From: JAFGJQ01 sp964495075
GTDB taxonomy: Bacteria > Planctomycetota > Phycisphaerae > UBA1845
Reading direction: 5' to 3'
DNA: 64,000 nt
Assembly: GCA_964495075.1 (NCBI GenBank)
Contig: CAZBUJ010000006.1
Location: 62,001-126,000, forward strand
Shown here: one piece after another, positions 8,693-17,481 of the stretch
Layout of the letters: the number at the start of each line of letters is the position of its first letter
How positions within the stretch are numbered: position 1 is the first letter of the stretch
Notes under the pieces: model-generated
What the model saw: the letters and a program-made list of their open reading frames with translations, nothing else
Told to the model about the DNA's origin: nothing
Databases searched by the model: none
Position numbers and translations under genes: made by a program

Positions 8693-10078
8693 ATGGCTCG
8701 AAAGGCACCGTGCGCGGCATGGGGATGGGCGGCGGGTGCGATGGCGGTCGCGGTGGGGGCGATGGCCGGCTGCACCGCGGTGGGAGGCGTTCCGCCATCG
8801 GCCGGGGCGAGTTCCTCGCGGGATTCGAGCACGGCCAACCCGGGCGGGGCGATCGACGGTGAGGACATGAACGAGTTTATCGCGCCTCCCGAGGCGTCCA
8901 CGACCTCGCCCGACAATCCCTTCGCCTCGGTCGCCACCGCATCCCTCGTCGACGGGATGCTGCGCATCGAAGGTACGATCGATCACCCCGCCGACGTGGA
9001 CGTGTACGATATCGGGCCGGTCGCCGTGGGCGACCTGCTCGCGGTGGACGTCGAGGGGCGCGACGGTCTGGACGCGACGGCCGCCTTGTTTGATGCGGAC
9101 CACAACCTGCTCTACGCCAACGATGACCGTGCGTTTTATTCCGGACTCGTGGATCCGAAGATCACGGTGCGCTTGCACCGGGCGAGCGAGCGCTGCTACG
9201 TGTCGGTCGCGGCGAGCACGGGCACGGCGTCGCGGGGCGACTACAGCGTGACGGTCACGCGGCAGGCGGGGCCGGAGCCGGGCCCGCCTGCCCCGCAGAC
9301 GGTCTACTTCAACTTCGGCGGTGCCATGGCGGTGGCGATCGGATCGCGACCACGGATCGACATCCCGGCTTTTGACGGTAGTGCGATCGGGCCCCGCTTC
9401 GCGGACGACACGGACTACCTGATCGACCGCATCATGGAACTGGTGCGCGAAGATTATGACGGACTGAACGTGGAGTTCATCTGTTCGTGTGAGGCGTCGC
9501 GCCCCGCGGCCCCGCACACGATCGTCCACTTCGGCGCGTACGACGCGGAACTGCTCGGCGTGGCGGATAACGTGGACGAGTACAACGCGCAGTTGACGCA
9601 GCAGGCGATCATCTTCGTGGACACGTTCGCCGCGTTCCAGTCGCTGGACCCGTCGGTGGACGAGATCGCCCAGGCCATCGCCAACGTGGCGTCGCACGAA
9701 ACGGGACACCTGCTGGGATTGCAGCACACGCACGATCCGCAGAGCGTGATGGACGTGTCGGCGAACCTGCGCCAGATGATGGGGCGGCAGGCCTTCCGGC
9801 GGGCGCCGCTGGATCCCTACGTTTTTCCGACCGGTTTTCAGGACGGGCCCCGCCTCCTCATCGAAGCGGTGGGGGGCGATCTGGATCGGGTGTATGCGTC
9901 CGCGAAGCTCCAGCTCAATCAACGCGCCATGTGGTATGACCAAGGGACCGGCCCGCCGGCCAGGGACGTCCATTGCTTCAGCGCCTGCTTCTGTCACAAG
10001 TGCGCCAAGGCGAGGGCGGGCATCGATCACGGGTGCAACGCGGCATCGGTACACGAGCCCGTCGCGAGCGACGAGTAG
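8693..10078 (+). CDS. Secreted lipoprotein with metzincin-type zinc peptidase domain
   Basis: 461 aa from ATG 8693 (a GTG at 8675 is also in frame). The signal peptide ends in the lipobox AMAGC (Cys27). Residues about 90-190 form a beta domain of the bacterial pre-peptidase (PPC) kind, with DVDVYDI and LLAVDVEG. The catalytic half contains HETGHLLGLQH (residues 335-345), a complete HExxHxxGxxH zinc site, and SVMD (Met353) as the Met-turn, so it should be an active zinc metallopeptidase on the cell surface. The Cys-rich C-terminal tail (CFSACFCHKC) is unusual. It is monocistronic, with a strong terminator following. Confidence 0.8.
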   Translation: MARKAPCAAWGWAAGAMAVAVGAMAGCTAVGGVPPSAGASSSRDSSTANPGGAIDGEDMNEFIAPPEASTTSPDNPFASVATASLVDGMLRIEGTIDHPADVDVYDIGPVAVGDLLAVDVEGRDGLDATAALFDADHNLLYANDDRAFYSGLVDPKITVRLHRASERCYVSVAASTGTASRGDYSVTVTRQAGPEPGPPAPQTVYFNFGGAMAVAIGSRPRIDIPAFDGSAIGPRFADDTDYLIDRIMELVREDYDGLNVEFICSCEASRPAAPHTIVHFGAYDAELLGVADNVDEYNAQLTQQAIIFVDTFAAFQSLDPSVDEIAQAIANVASHETGHLLGLQHTHDPQSVMDVSANLRQMMGRQAFRRAPLDPYVFPTGFQDGPRLLIEAVGGDLDRVYASAKLQLNQRAMWYDQGTGPPARDVHCFSACFCHKCAKARAGIDHGCNAASVHEPVASDE

Positions 10079-10403
10079 CGAGGCGTTTCGTCGGGACCAC
10101 CCGTAGCACGCAGAGCAGCCCGCCATGATGGCGGGCTGCTTTGAATTGCGTCGCACACACGACCGATCACGAATCACGAATCAGAAGCCGTGTGGCACCG
10201 CCAGATCGCCAATGAAATCCGTCATGAGGCCGGGCAGCAACGTCGCCCGCGTGTCCAGCTTCTGTGATCCGATGGACAGTGGGAGGTCGGCGGAACTTTC
10301 GCCGGCGGCCTTCGCGGCTGTGGCGGGTTCCGTTCGCCGGCGTCGGGTCCATACCGCCTGTTCCTGCCCGCCGGCCGCCGGCCGCGGATACGGTTGAACG
10401 ACG
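10079..10403. other. Intergenic interval with terminator
   Basis: 325 nt between two plus-strand lipoprotein genes. It holds the terminator at 10114-10142. A minus-strand open frame (10181-10462, 93 codons) ends in protein-like sequence (LLPGLMTDFIGDLAVP) but has no ribosome-binding site and no recognised family; I did not call it as a gene. Confidence 0.4.
10114..10142 (+). terminator. Rho-independent terminator
   Basis: A perfect 11-bp stem (AGCAGCCCGCC, 10114-10124, with GGCGGGCTGCT, 10130-10140) and a 5-nt loop are followed by TTTGAATT. It lies 35 nt after the metallopeptidase stop codon. Confidence 0.8.
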
Positions 10404-10985
10404 GTGGATTGCTCCCATAGAATCGAAGGGCCCGAGGTTGGATTCCCGGAGGAAGAACCCATCGGTAAACCGTGTCCGATAACTCCCCGCCGCGCCGCGC
10501 GTGTGGTGCTCGCGGGCGTCGCGATCGTCGTGCCATCGCTGGGCGCGGCCGCCTGCGGTTCGAACGGGCCGGCGGCGCCGAGCGCGATGTCGGTGCCGTC
10601 GGTGGAAGCGGCGGCGTTGCGTGAAGCCTATCGGATGGAGGGGCACAGCCGCGAAGTCGTCTTCGTCGCGATTGCGGACGCGGATGACGACCACGTTGAC
10701 GATGTCATCCGCCGGCTGAAAGCGGCGTTGGGCGTGACGGTCCGGCGGGCCCACGAGGCCGACCGTTCGGATCCCAAACTCCCCGCCCTGACGCCCGCCG
10801 ATCCGCAGACAGGGCAACCGGGCATCGTGTTGCGGGTGGACGTGTTGACGGCCTCGTCCGGCGGCCGCGTTCAGGCCGTGGTCACGTATGCACGAAGCGG
10901 GCTGGACGGCGGGGTGTTGGCGATAACGCTGGAGCGCCGGGTATCCGACTGGGCGGTGACGGCGGTGGAGCACAGCCCGGCGTGA
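10404..10985 (+). CDS. Putative lipoprotein, function unknown
   Basis: 193 aa as the longest frame. The true start is uncertain: a good GGAGGA at about 10448 has no standard start codon at the right distance, and the signal-peptide-like part begins only at residue 28 (PRRAARVVLAGVAIVV). That segment ends in a Cys (GAAACGSNG), which could be a lipidation site. The mature part is a small alpha/beta domain with an acidic cluster (ADADDDHVDD) and no recognised family. It precedes the CPBP protease gene by 146 nt on the same strand. Confidence 0.55.
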   Translation: MDCSHRIEGPEVGFPEEEPIGKPCPITPRRAARVVLAGVAIVVPSLGAAACGSNGPAAPSAMSVPSVEAAALREAYRMEGHSREVVFVAIADADDDHVDDVIRRLKAALGVTVRRAHEADRSDPKLPALTPADPQTGQPGIVLRVDVLTASSGGRVQAVVTYARSGLDGGVLAITLERRVSDWAVTAVEHSPA

Positions 10986-11131
10986 GGTGGTCTGCGGGCC
11001 GGCGGCGTGCTCGTCCGGCCGACCGCTTGACGGGTGGCGCGGAAATCGGGCACGATAGGCGACCGCGACACGGCGATCGCAGAGGACGACACGCGCCGCG
11101 GAGCGGTGTCAATGGGGGAACGCCTGATCCG

Positions 11132-11884
11132 ATGACCAACGATTCGCCGCCCGCCGACAACAACGCATCATCCGCGGCCCACTCCTGGCTCGACAAAGTG
11201 GTGGCGCGCGCCCCGGAGCTCCCCTACTGCGCGCCGTTCTTCGTGTTCCTGATCCTGATGTTCGCCGGTGGACCGCTGGGACCGAAGTGGTTTCCCTGGG
11301 CGTATGCCCTCCGGTCGGTCGGGGCGCTGGTGGTGGCGGTGGCGGTATGGAAGTACCTTCCGCCGCTGGGGCGACCGCACGTTCCGTTGGCCATCGTGTG
11401 CGGCCTGGCGGTGGCGGCCATGTGGGTGCTGGTCCACAAATGGTTCGCCGGTCAGCCGTGGTATTCGGCCACGCAGTTGATGGGCCGGGATCCAGCGCCG
11501 GCCGAGTTCTACAACCCTTACGAGCGGCTGGGCACGGGTGTCGCGTTGTGGCTGTTCCTGATCGTGCGGATCGGCGGGGCGTCGATCGTGGTGGCCATCA
11601 TCGAAGAGGTTTTCTGGCGCGGGTTCGTGCTGCGGATTTTCATCAACTGGAACCGCTTCGACGCCGTGCCGCTCGGCACGTTTACCTGGACCTCCTTCAT
11701 CTTGTGCTCGCTTTTGTCGGCGGCGGAGCATCCCATGTGGGAAGTGGGGATCCTGTGCTGGGTGGTGTACAACCTGCTGTTCTACTGGAAGAAGAGTCTC
11801 CTGTTCCTCATGGTGACGCACGGGATCACCAACTTCGCGCTGTACGTCTACGTCTTCGTGTACCAGGACTGGGTGTTCTGGTAG
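11132..11884 (+). CDS. CPBP-family membrane protease (CAAX prenyl protease-related, TIGR03008-like)
   Basis: 250 aa from ATG 11132. About seven transmembrane segments are visible. The intramembrane protease motifs of the CPBP/Rce1 family are intact: EEVFWR (Glu158, Glu159, Arg163), AAEH (His200), and HGITN (His230, Asn234). This short, Trp-rich version resembles the CAAX-protease-related proteins found with exosortase and exopolysaccharide systems, but no exosortase, PEP-CTERM tail or polysaccharide gene is visible nearby. Its substrate is unknown. Confidence 0.8.
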   Translation: MTNDSPPADNNASSAAHSWLDKVVARAPELPYCAPFFVFLILMFAGGPLGPKWFPWAYALRSVGALVVAVAVWKYLPPLGRPHVPLAIVCGLAVAAMWVLVHKWFAGQPWYSATQLMGRDPAPAEFYNPYERLGTGVALWLFLIVRIGGASIVVAIIEEVFWRGFVLRIFINWNRFDAVPLGTFTWTSFILCSLLSAAEHPMWEVGILCWVVYNLLFYWKKSLLFLMVTHGITNFALYVYVFVYQDWVFW

Positions 11885-12133
11885 GGAGAAGAAGTGCCGA
11901 GGGAGAAAAAGTCGTCAGGATGATTTTGAGGTCGTGCGCGTTCAGCGTACGACGAGGAGCCGACGAAGTATGCCGCGGCGGCAGATGAAGAATTCAGTTC
12001 AATTTCGGGGGTTTGGGGCGGTGTCGTTGTGGAAAACTCCGGCCTCGTTGATCCACAAGGACTTACGTGCGTCGCCATCGTCGGGCTGACCCGCTACAAT
12101 CCACCCTCACGCAACCCGAACAGAGACGACTCG

Positions 12134-12757
12134 ACGGACCTGATACGGCTGATCCTTGGCATCCTCCGCGCGTACCGGCTCGCCCGAACAGCCTTGGCCG
12201 CCGAGAACCTGGCCCTCCGCCCGCAACTCGCGGTCTTGCGACGATCCGTCCGGCGCCCACGGTTGAAGGGTCACGATCGAGTCTTCTGGGTCTGGCTATC
12301 GCCACTCTGGGCGGACTGGAAGTCGAGTTTGATCATCGTCAAGCCAGAGACCGTCCTCCGCTGGCACCGCGACGGCTTCAGGCTTTACTGGCGTTAGAAG
12401 TCGCGGAAAAAGGCTGGATGTCCGAGGATCGACGCTGAGATTCGCAATCTGATTCGGCGGATGTTCCGGGAGAACGCCCCATGGGGATCGCCTCGGATTC
12501 AATCTGAACTGGCGTTACTCGGCTACACGGTGGACCCGTCGCCGGTGGCGAAGTACATGCGCCGGCCTCGCAAACCGCCCTCCCAGACATGGTGTATACT
12601 CCTTGAGAATCGCGTACCTGATATAACCACGACCGTTTTCCTCGTCGTGGCCACAACGCCTTTGCGATTGCTGTACTGCTTCATCGTCCTTATCCCGACG
12701 AAGGCTCGACGTACAGCCCGCCTTTCCGTCTTTCGACGGACCCCCTATAATAGCTGA
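12134..12757 (+). pseudogene. Decayed integrase-core transposase (N-terminal half)
   Basis: The reading frame encodes the recognisable N-terminal part of a DDE integrase-type transposase: DLIRLILGILRAYRLARTAL, then AAENLALRPQLAVLRRSV, and after the break PWGSPRIQSELALLGY and RRPRKPPSQTW. Three lesions are visible. The expected ATG before DLIRL is ACG (12134-12136). A TAG at 12395-12397 stands where the family has Trp. The region that should carry the first catalytic Asp reads ITTTVFLVV instead of a D-containing strand, and homology stops near 12690. The insertion is therefore old and dead. The last bases overlap the promoter of the kinase gene. Confidence 0.8.
12723..12751 (+). promoter_or_regulatory. 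Promoter of the Ser/Thr kinase gene
   Basis: A perfect TATAAT (12746-12751) with a weak -35 TTTCCG (12723-12728) at 17 bp. Transcription would start near 12758, giving a 37-nt leader before ATG 12795. The promoter lies inside the decayed tail of the integrase remnant. Confidence 0.45.
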
Positions 12758-12794
12758 CGATGGCGCAGCAGTAGCCGGTAAGGGGACCACGGCC

Positions 12795-15700
12795 ATGACC
12801 TGCGACGTGTCCGACGAGCAGTTGTGGAGCTGGATCGACCGCAACGCAGAGGAATTGGAGGCGCATCTGGCAATCTGCCCGGAATGTCGGGCACGTGCGG
12901 AGGCGATTCGCTCGGGGATTCAGACGGTGGCCACCGGCTCGACGGTGCTGACCATCCGGTTGCCCGCCAGAATCGGCTCGTACGATATCAAGCGTTTACT
13001 CGGCGAAGGCGGCCAGGGGGTCGTCTACGAGGCCGAGCAGCAATCCCGGCAACGATCGGTAGCACTCAAAGTGCTCAAAGGCGGGCGGTTCGTCGGGACA
13101 CATGACGTCCGGCGTTTTCGGCGCGAGATCCAGACGCTGGCCACCCTGAAGCACGGCGCGATCGCGACGTTCTACGAGGCCGGACTGACCGAGGAGGGGC
13201 AGCATTTCTTCGCCATGGAGCTGGTCGAGGGGAGGCCGCTGAACGCCCACGTCCACGACAACGAGGTTCCGCTCGAAGGTCGCCTGGAACTGTTCCGCAA
13301 GGTGTGCGACGCGGTCCACTATGCCCACCGGCACGGCGTGATTCACCGGGACCTCAAGCCGTCGAACATTTTCATCGACTCGGAGGGGAGCCCGAAGATC
13401 CTGGACTTCGGCTTGGCCCGCATGGCCAACACCGACGTGACCCTCACCACGGTGACCACCGAGAGGGGACAGCCCGTGGGCACGCTGCGCTATATGAGTC
13501 CGGAGCAGGCCCGGGGCGAGACCACGCGGATCGTCGAGCAGAGCGACGTCTATGCACTCGGGGTGATCCTGTATGAGTTGCTGACCGACCAGCCGCCGTA
13601 CGATGTGGACAAACCGATGCCCGAGGCCGTCGCCACGATCTGTCAGACACCCCCGGCAAAGCCGAGCAGCATGAGACGCGCCCTCCGCGGCGATCTGGAG
13701 ACGATCGTGCTGAAGGCATTGGAGAAGGAAACGGCTCGGCGCTATCAGTCGGTGGAGGAACTCGGCGACGACGTTCGCCGCTATCTCAACGAGGAACCGA
13801 TTCTGGCTAATCGGCCCGGCCGGCTCGGTGCTCTGCGCCGGCGACTCTTCAAGCACCGCCTTCCAATTGCCGTCGGTGCCACAGCCATCACCTTGGTGGT
13901 AACCTCCCTTATCGGCGGATCCTGGTGGAGCCAGCGTTCACTCGTCAAGCAGCAGCGGGCGGAAGACCTGGCCCGGGCCCGGAGAGACGTGCTCATGGCG
14001 TTCACGATGCTGGAGGACGGTCGAACCGAAAACGCGTACAGCCTTGCCAGCCGCTACTGCAGTGAGTATCCCGGGCTGCCAGAAACCGTTCTGCTGCGCG
14101 CGCGGGTCTGTCTTCAGATCGGATTGGAGAGCGAATCCGAACAGAGGACAAAGAGCTTGCGGGAGGCCAGAGTCAAGCTCGAAGCGGCTGCCCCAAACGG
14201 CTCGTGGCAGAGCGCGTACGATCTTCTCCTGGGTGACGTGTACGAGGCTCTGGGACGGCCCGCCAAGGCCGCCGAGGTCCGCCGCGGCGCCGAGCGTGAG
14301 GCCATCGATACGGCCGAGGCATGGTACCTTCGATCTCTCGCCACACCGGACGCGATGAAGGCGGTGGATTGCGTTGCACGGGCCCTGGATCTGGACCCCG
14401 AATACACACCCGCCTGGGTGCGCCGGGCCTATCTGCGCTTGCAGGCCGGCGATCAGGATGGCGCGTTAGCCAGTTTTCGGAAGCTGGCCAGCCTGACCCC
14501 CGAAGTTGTCCAATGGGGAGTGGAGGAAGCCAGGATCCTGCTCCAACAGGGTGCCTACGAAGAGGTCATCGCCAGATGCTCGGAGCTGGCTCGGCTCACG
14601 CCGGAGGACCAACCGCCGCACCAGAGGAAAACACTCTACTACTACCGCGCCCTGGTCCATCTGTGCGCCATGGACTACAGAGAGGCGGTTGAAGATTACG
14701 CCACCGTGCTGAAACTGGCTCCCACTGACGCTTGGAGCCCCTACTACCAGGCCACCCCCCTGTGGATTCTCAACCGTACCAGCGAGGCGGAGCAGGACTA
14801 CCGCGAGTTTCTGGCTCGGTACCCGACCCACCATTGTGCAGACGCCCGGCTCATTCTCATCCTTTATGCGCAGGGACGTGATCCTGAGGCCCAGGAGCGA
14901 ATTGCCGCTATTCGCACCTCCGTCGAGGCGGAAAAATGGGAGGGAAAGATCCTTGCCTGTCTTGCCCGCGACATCCGCCCCTGTGATCTCGTGGCCGCCG
15001 CACAGTCGGAAAAACCTCGCAGCCTGGCCCACGTATGTGAGAGCTACTACTACGCCGCCGAGACCTGCCTGCTGCTTGACGATACCTCGCAGGCCCGAGA
15101 GTGGTTTGACAAGTGCGTGCGCATGAACCTGCCGCTCGAACCCGGGGCCTCGTCGATCGTGCCCATGAGCGAATACCATTTGGCTCGATGGCGTCTGGCG
15201 CAGCTCGACCGTGGTGATCTCGTTGCGTCTCGGTCCGCCCACGATCCGAATGAGAACCGGCAGGGCGACCACACAGCCAGCATCCAGCGGCCTGACGCAG
15301 AACGGGCAGAGGCACGCCGAGACGCACTATCTATCCGCACGGAGCTGGCGCGAGACCAAGCCGACGGAGTGCTTGGCAGAGCCGAGATCCTCTTCGAACA
15401 TCGGCCGGAGTCGCCCGAGGCTCGGCTAGTCTTTGCGCAAGCGCGTTATCTGGTCTACTGCAAGACCGGTAACGTAGCTCTATTGGAGAGCGCGTTCAAC
15501 GTGCTGGAAGATGGGTGCCACACAGGTCCTGCACCATGGGCCTGCCGGGCCTTGCTCGAGGAGCTCTACGAAGCTAGCGGTAACTCGAAACTGGCGCAGT
15601 TACGTGGTCTCGAGGAGATGGCGCCACCAAACACGGCGGAGGCATGGCTCCTTCGTTCGCTGACCACTCTCGACTTGCAGAAAGCGGCGGCATACGCAGA

Positions 15701-16634
15701 AAAGGCGCTGGAACGCAATCCTGACTACGTTCTCGCCTTAGAGCACCTGGCCTCCCTCTCCGAGTTGAACGGCGATTTTCACACAGCCCTCCGCGCCGCC
15801 GAGATCATGATCCAACGCGGCGACGACTCATCGCCCTGGATCAGGTTCAAGGGCCACATGCTGATGAAACTGAAACAATACGCTGAAGCGGTGACGCCAT
15901 ACACTCGGTCGGTGGAGTTCGACCGCGACAGCTACTGGCCGTACCGTTTGCGCGGGATGGCCCATCTCTGCCATGAGGACTACCTGATGGCGCTCGCCGA
16001 TTACAACAAGGCGAACGAACTCGATCCCGCCAGCCCATGGGTCCGGTTTCAGCGTGCCACGGTGTTGTGGATCCTGGGCCGGTGGGAGGAAGCAGCGGAG
16101 GACTACCGAGCCGTCATCGAGGCCAGAGGCCTGGTCAGCTACGCCGAGATTCGGTTGATCTTGATCCTGCGTGAACAGGATCGTCACGACGAGGCCGACA
16201 ACATCCTGGCGGCGGCACGGCAGCGCATTGATGACGGAAGCTGGCTGGCCGCGATCCTCGACTGTGTGGCGGGATCAATTGCACCGAAGGAACTGGTGGC
16301 CCGTGCCGGAGCCGACCCCACCCAGCCCGAACGCCGTTGCGAGGCGTATTACTACGCAGGCGAAGCTTGCCTGCTGCAAGGGGACCGAGAACACGCCCGC
16401 GAGTGGTTTCTGTGCTGTGTCCGCACCGACCTGGCGCTCGATCCGCATAGCTCCCCGCCTGATCCCATGAACGAGTACCACCTGGCCAAGTGGCGACTGA
16501 ATCAGTTGACGGGACAACGTCATGAAGAAGGGCAAACAGACGCCGTCGAAATGGACCGGCCGGTGTCATACGGGGGGGAGAACGGCACGACGAGAAGTCT
16601 GGCCCGTGATGGCGAACACGGAACACACGAATAA
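12795..16634 (+). CDS. Membrane Ser/Thr protein kinase with zinc-finger-like N-terminus and duplicated TPR region
   Basis: 1279 aa. Residues 1-35 contain H-x3-C-x2-C (HLAICPEC, His24 to Cys31), the pattern of anti-sigma zinc fingers. The kinase domain spans about 62-335: glycine loop GEGGQG (70-75), Lys92, HRDLKPSN (184-191), DFG (204-206), APE equivalent SPEQA (235-239). One transmembrane helix (about 357-375) is followed by a roughly 900-residue extracytoplasmic TPR-rich part. This part consists of two similar halves, each ending in ESYYYAAETCLL or EAYYYAGEACLL and then EYHLAxWRL. The kinase should phosphorylate Ser/Thr on partners, perhaps in response to a ligand bound by the TPRs. Its 3' end overlaps the sigma-factor gene by 26 nt, so the two are probably functionally linked. 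Confidence 0.92.
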   Translation: MTCDVSDEQLWSWIDRNAEELEAHLAICPECRARAEAIRSGIQTVATGSTVLTIRLPARIGSYDIKRLLGEGGQGVVYEAEQQSRQRSVALKVLKGGRFVGTHDVRRFRREIQTLATLKHGAIATFYEAGLTEEGQHFFAMELVEGRPLNAHVHDNEVPLEGRLELFRKVCDAVHYAHRHGVIHRDLKPSNIFIDSEGSPKILDFGLARMANTDVTLTTVTTERGQPVGTLRYMSPEQARGETTRIVEQSDVYALGVILYELLTDQPPYDVDKPMPEAVATICQTPPAKPSSMRRALRGDLETIVLKALEKETARRYQSVEELGDDVRRYLNEEPILANRPGRLGALRRRLFKHRLPIAVGATAITLVVTSLIGGSWWSQRSLVKQQRAEDLARARRDVLMAFTMLEDGRTENAYSLASRYCSEYPGLPETVLLRARVCLQIGLESESEQRTKSLREARVKLEAAAPNGSWQSAYDLLLGDVYEALGRPAKAAEVRRGAEREAIDTAEAWYLRSLATPDAMKAVDCVARALDLDPEYTPAWVRRAYLRLQAGDQDGALASFRKLASLTPEVVQWGVEEARILLQQGAYEEVIARCSELARLTPEDQPPHQRKTLYYYRALVHLCAMDYREAVEDYATVLKLAPTDAWSPYYQATPLWILNRTSEAEQDYREFLARYPTHHCADARLILILYAQGRDPEAQERIAAIRTSVEAEKWEGKILACLARDIRPCDLVAAAQSEKPRSLAHVCESYYYAAETCLLLDDTSQAREWFDKCVRMNLPLEPGASSIVPMSEYHLARWRLAQLDRGDLVASRSAHDPNENRQGDHTASIQRPDAERAEARRDALSIRTELARDQADGVLGRAEILFEHRPESPEARLVFAQARYLVYCKTGNVALLESAFNVLEDGCHTGPAPWACRALLEELYEASGNSKLAQLRGLEEMAPPNTAEAWLLRSLTTLDLQKAAAYAEKALERNPDYVLALEHLASLSELNGDFHTALRAAEIMIQRGDDSSPWIRFKGHMLMKLKQYAEAVTPYTRSVEFDRDSYWPYRLRGMAHLCHEDYLMALADYNKANELDPASPWVRFQRATVLWILGRWEEAAEDYRAVIEARGLVSYAEIRLILILREQDRHDEADNILAAARQRIDDGSWLAAILDCVAGSIAPKELVARAGADPTQPERRCEAYYYAGEACLLQGDREHAREWFLCCVRTDLALDPHSSPPDPMNEYHLAKWRLNQLTGQRHEEGQTDAVEMDRPVSYGGENGTTRSLARDGEHGTHE

Positions 16635-17181
16635 GGTCTCGCCGGACCTGACGCACTCGCTCGTGGGAAAGGTGCGGGCCGGCGATGCCCAGGCCGGTGC
16701 GTTGTTGGACCGACTTTACCGCCCGGCCATGATCCGATTCTGCTGGGGATACATGCGGAGCGTCGAGGACGCCGAGGACGCTGTGCAAGAGATCTTCTGC
16801 AAGGTCCTCCAAGCCACTGAAGTACCCGACAATTTCCGGGCGTGGTTGTACAAAATCGCGCGGAATCACTGTCTCAACGTTCGTCGTGCCTACGCCCGTC
16901 GACGCGATCGGCGCGTCATCCCACCCGATTCGCAGCTTGGTGCACAGTTGACGGGGAACCTGACCCGGCTGGTCAGACAGGAGTTGCGGTCACGAATTGT
17001 CCACCTGCTTGGCGCGCTGCCGGCGGCCCAGCGCGAAGCCCTTCGCTTGCGCTACGCCGAAAACCTCTCCCGGTCGGAGATCGCCTACGTCTTGGACATC
17101 CCCGACTCGGTGGTCAAGTCCCGCTTGTTCGAAGGCCTGAAGAAACTCCGCGAGCACTCTTCACTTCTGGAGAACCATTGA
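16609..17181 (+). CDS. ECF-type RNA polymerase sigma factor
   Basis: 190 aa from ATG 16609, overlapping the kinase stop at 16634; an in-frame start at 16522 would add 29 residues unlike the family. Region 2 is clear (EDAEDAVQEIFCKVLQ, then FRAWLYKIARNHCLNVRR), and region 4 forms a helix-turn-helix (LPAAQREALRLRYAENLSRSE split as LPAAQREAL and LSRSEIAYVLDIPDSVVKSR). Planctomycetes often link ECF sigma factors to Ser/Thr kinases instead of classical anti-sigma factors, so this factor may be controlled by the adjacent kinase. The order kinase-then-sigma is the reverse of the more common one. Confidence 0.88.
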   Translation: MANTEHTNKVSPDLTHSLVGKVRAGDAQAGALLDRLYRPAMIRFCWGYMRSVEDAEDAVQEIFCKVLQATEVPDNFRAWLYKIARNHCLNVRRAYARRRDRRVIPPDSQLGAQLTGNLTRLVRQELRSRIVHLLGALPAAQREALRLRYAENLSRSEIAYVLDIPDSVVKSRLFEGLKKLREHSSLLENH

Positions 17182-17427
17182 AGGGCCTCGATCGTCGTCG
17201 GCTCGGCACTTTATCGCACAAGATCAGCATTCGCCCTTCCGACAGGGAGTCGGAGGGGGGAACCTTGGGGCCAAGGTTCACGTCTCTTTTCCTCGTTGGG
17301 GAAGTGGAACTTGCACGCTTCCGCAGTTCGTAGCCTGCTCCTTGTGTCTGCGGCACCAAACCACTGGACGACAGGATTTCCTCCCCTCTCTTCAATTGCC
17401 CTGATGCGTTGGTTGGCGAAAGATGGT

Positions 17428-17455
17428 GCCCGCACCCCGGCACCGGGGCGCGGGC
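17428..17455 (-). terminator. Probable terminator of the Gly-rich secreted protein gene
   Basis: A near-perfect GC hairpin (GCCCGC-A-CCCCGG paired with CCGGGG-C-GCGGGC) lies 27 nt beyond the minus-strand stop codon at 17482. On the minus strand it is followed by ACCATCTTTCG, only a short T-run. The rest of the 300-nt gap between the convergent sigma-factor gene and this gene holds nothing recognisable. Confidence 0.45.
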
Positions 17456-17481
17456 GTACCTCGAATCCTCCATTGAGTGTC

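Noticed and set aside
8036..10177. Minus-strand open frame of 713 codons
   Set aside because: Antisense to the metallopeptidase lipoprotein, whose zinc site and lipobox prove the plus frame. High GC keeps the opposite frame free of stops.
10181..10462. Possible minus-strand gene of 93 codons
   Set aside because: The C-terminus looks protein-like, but there is no ribosome-binding site, no family and no supporting promoter or terminator.
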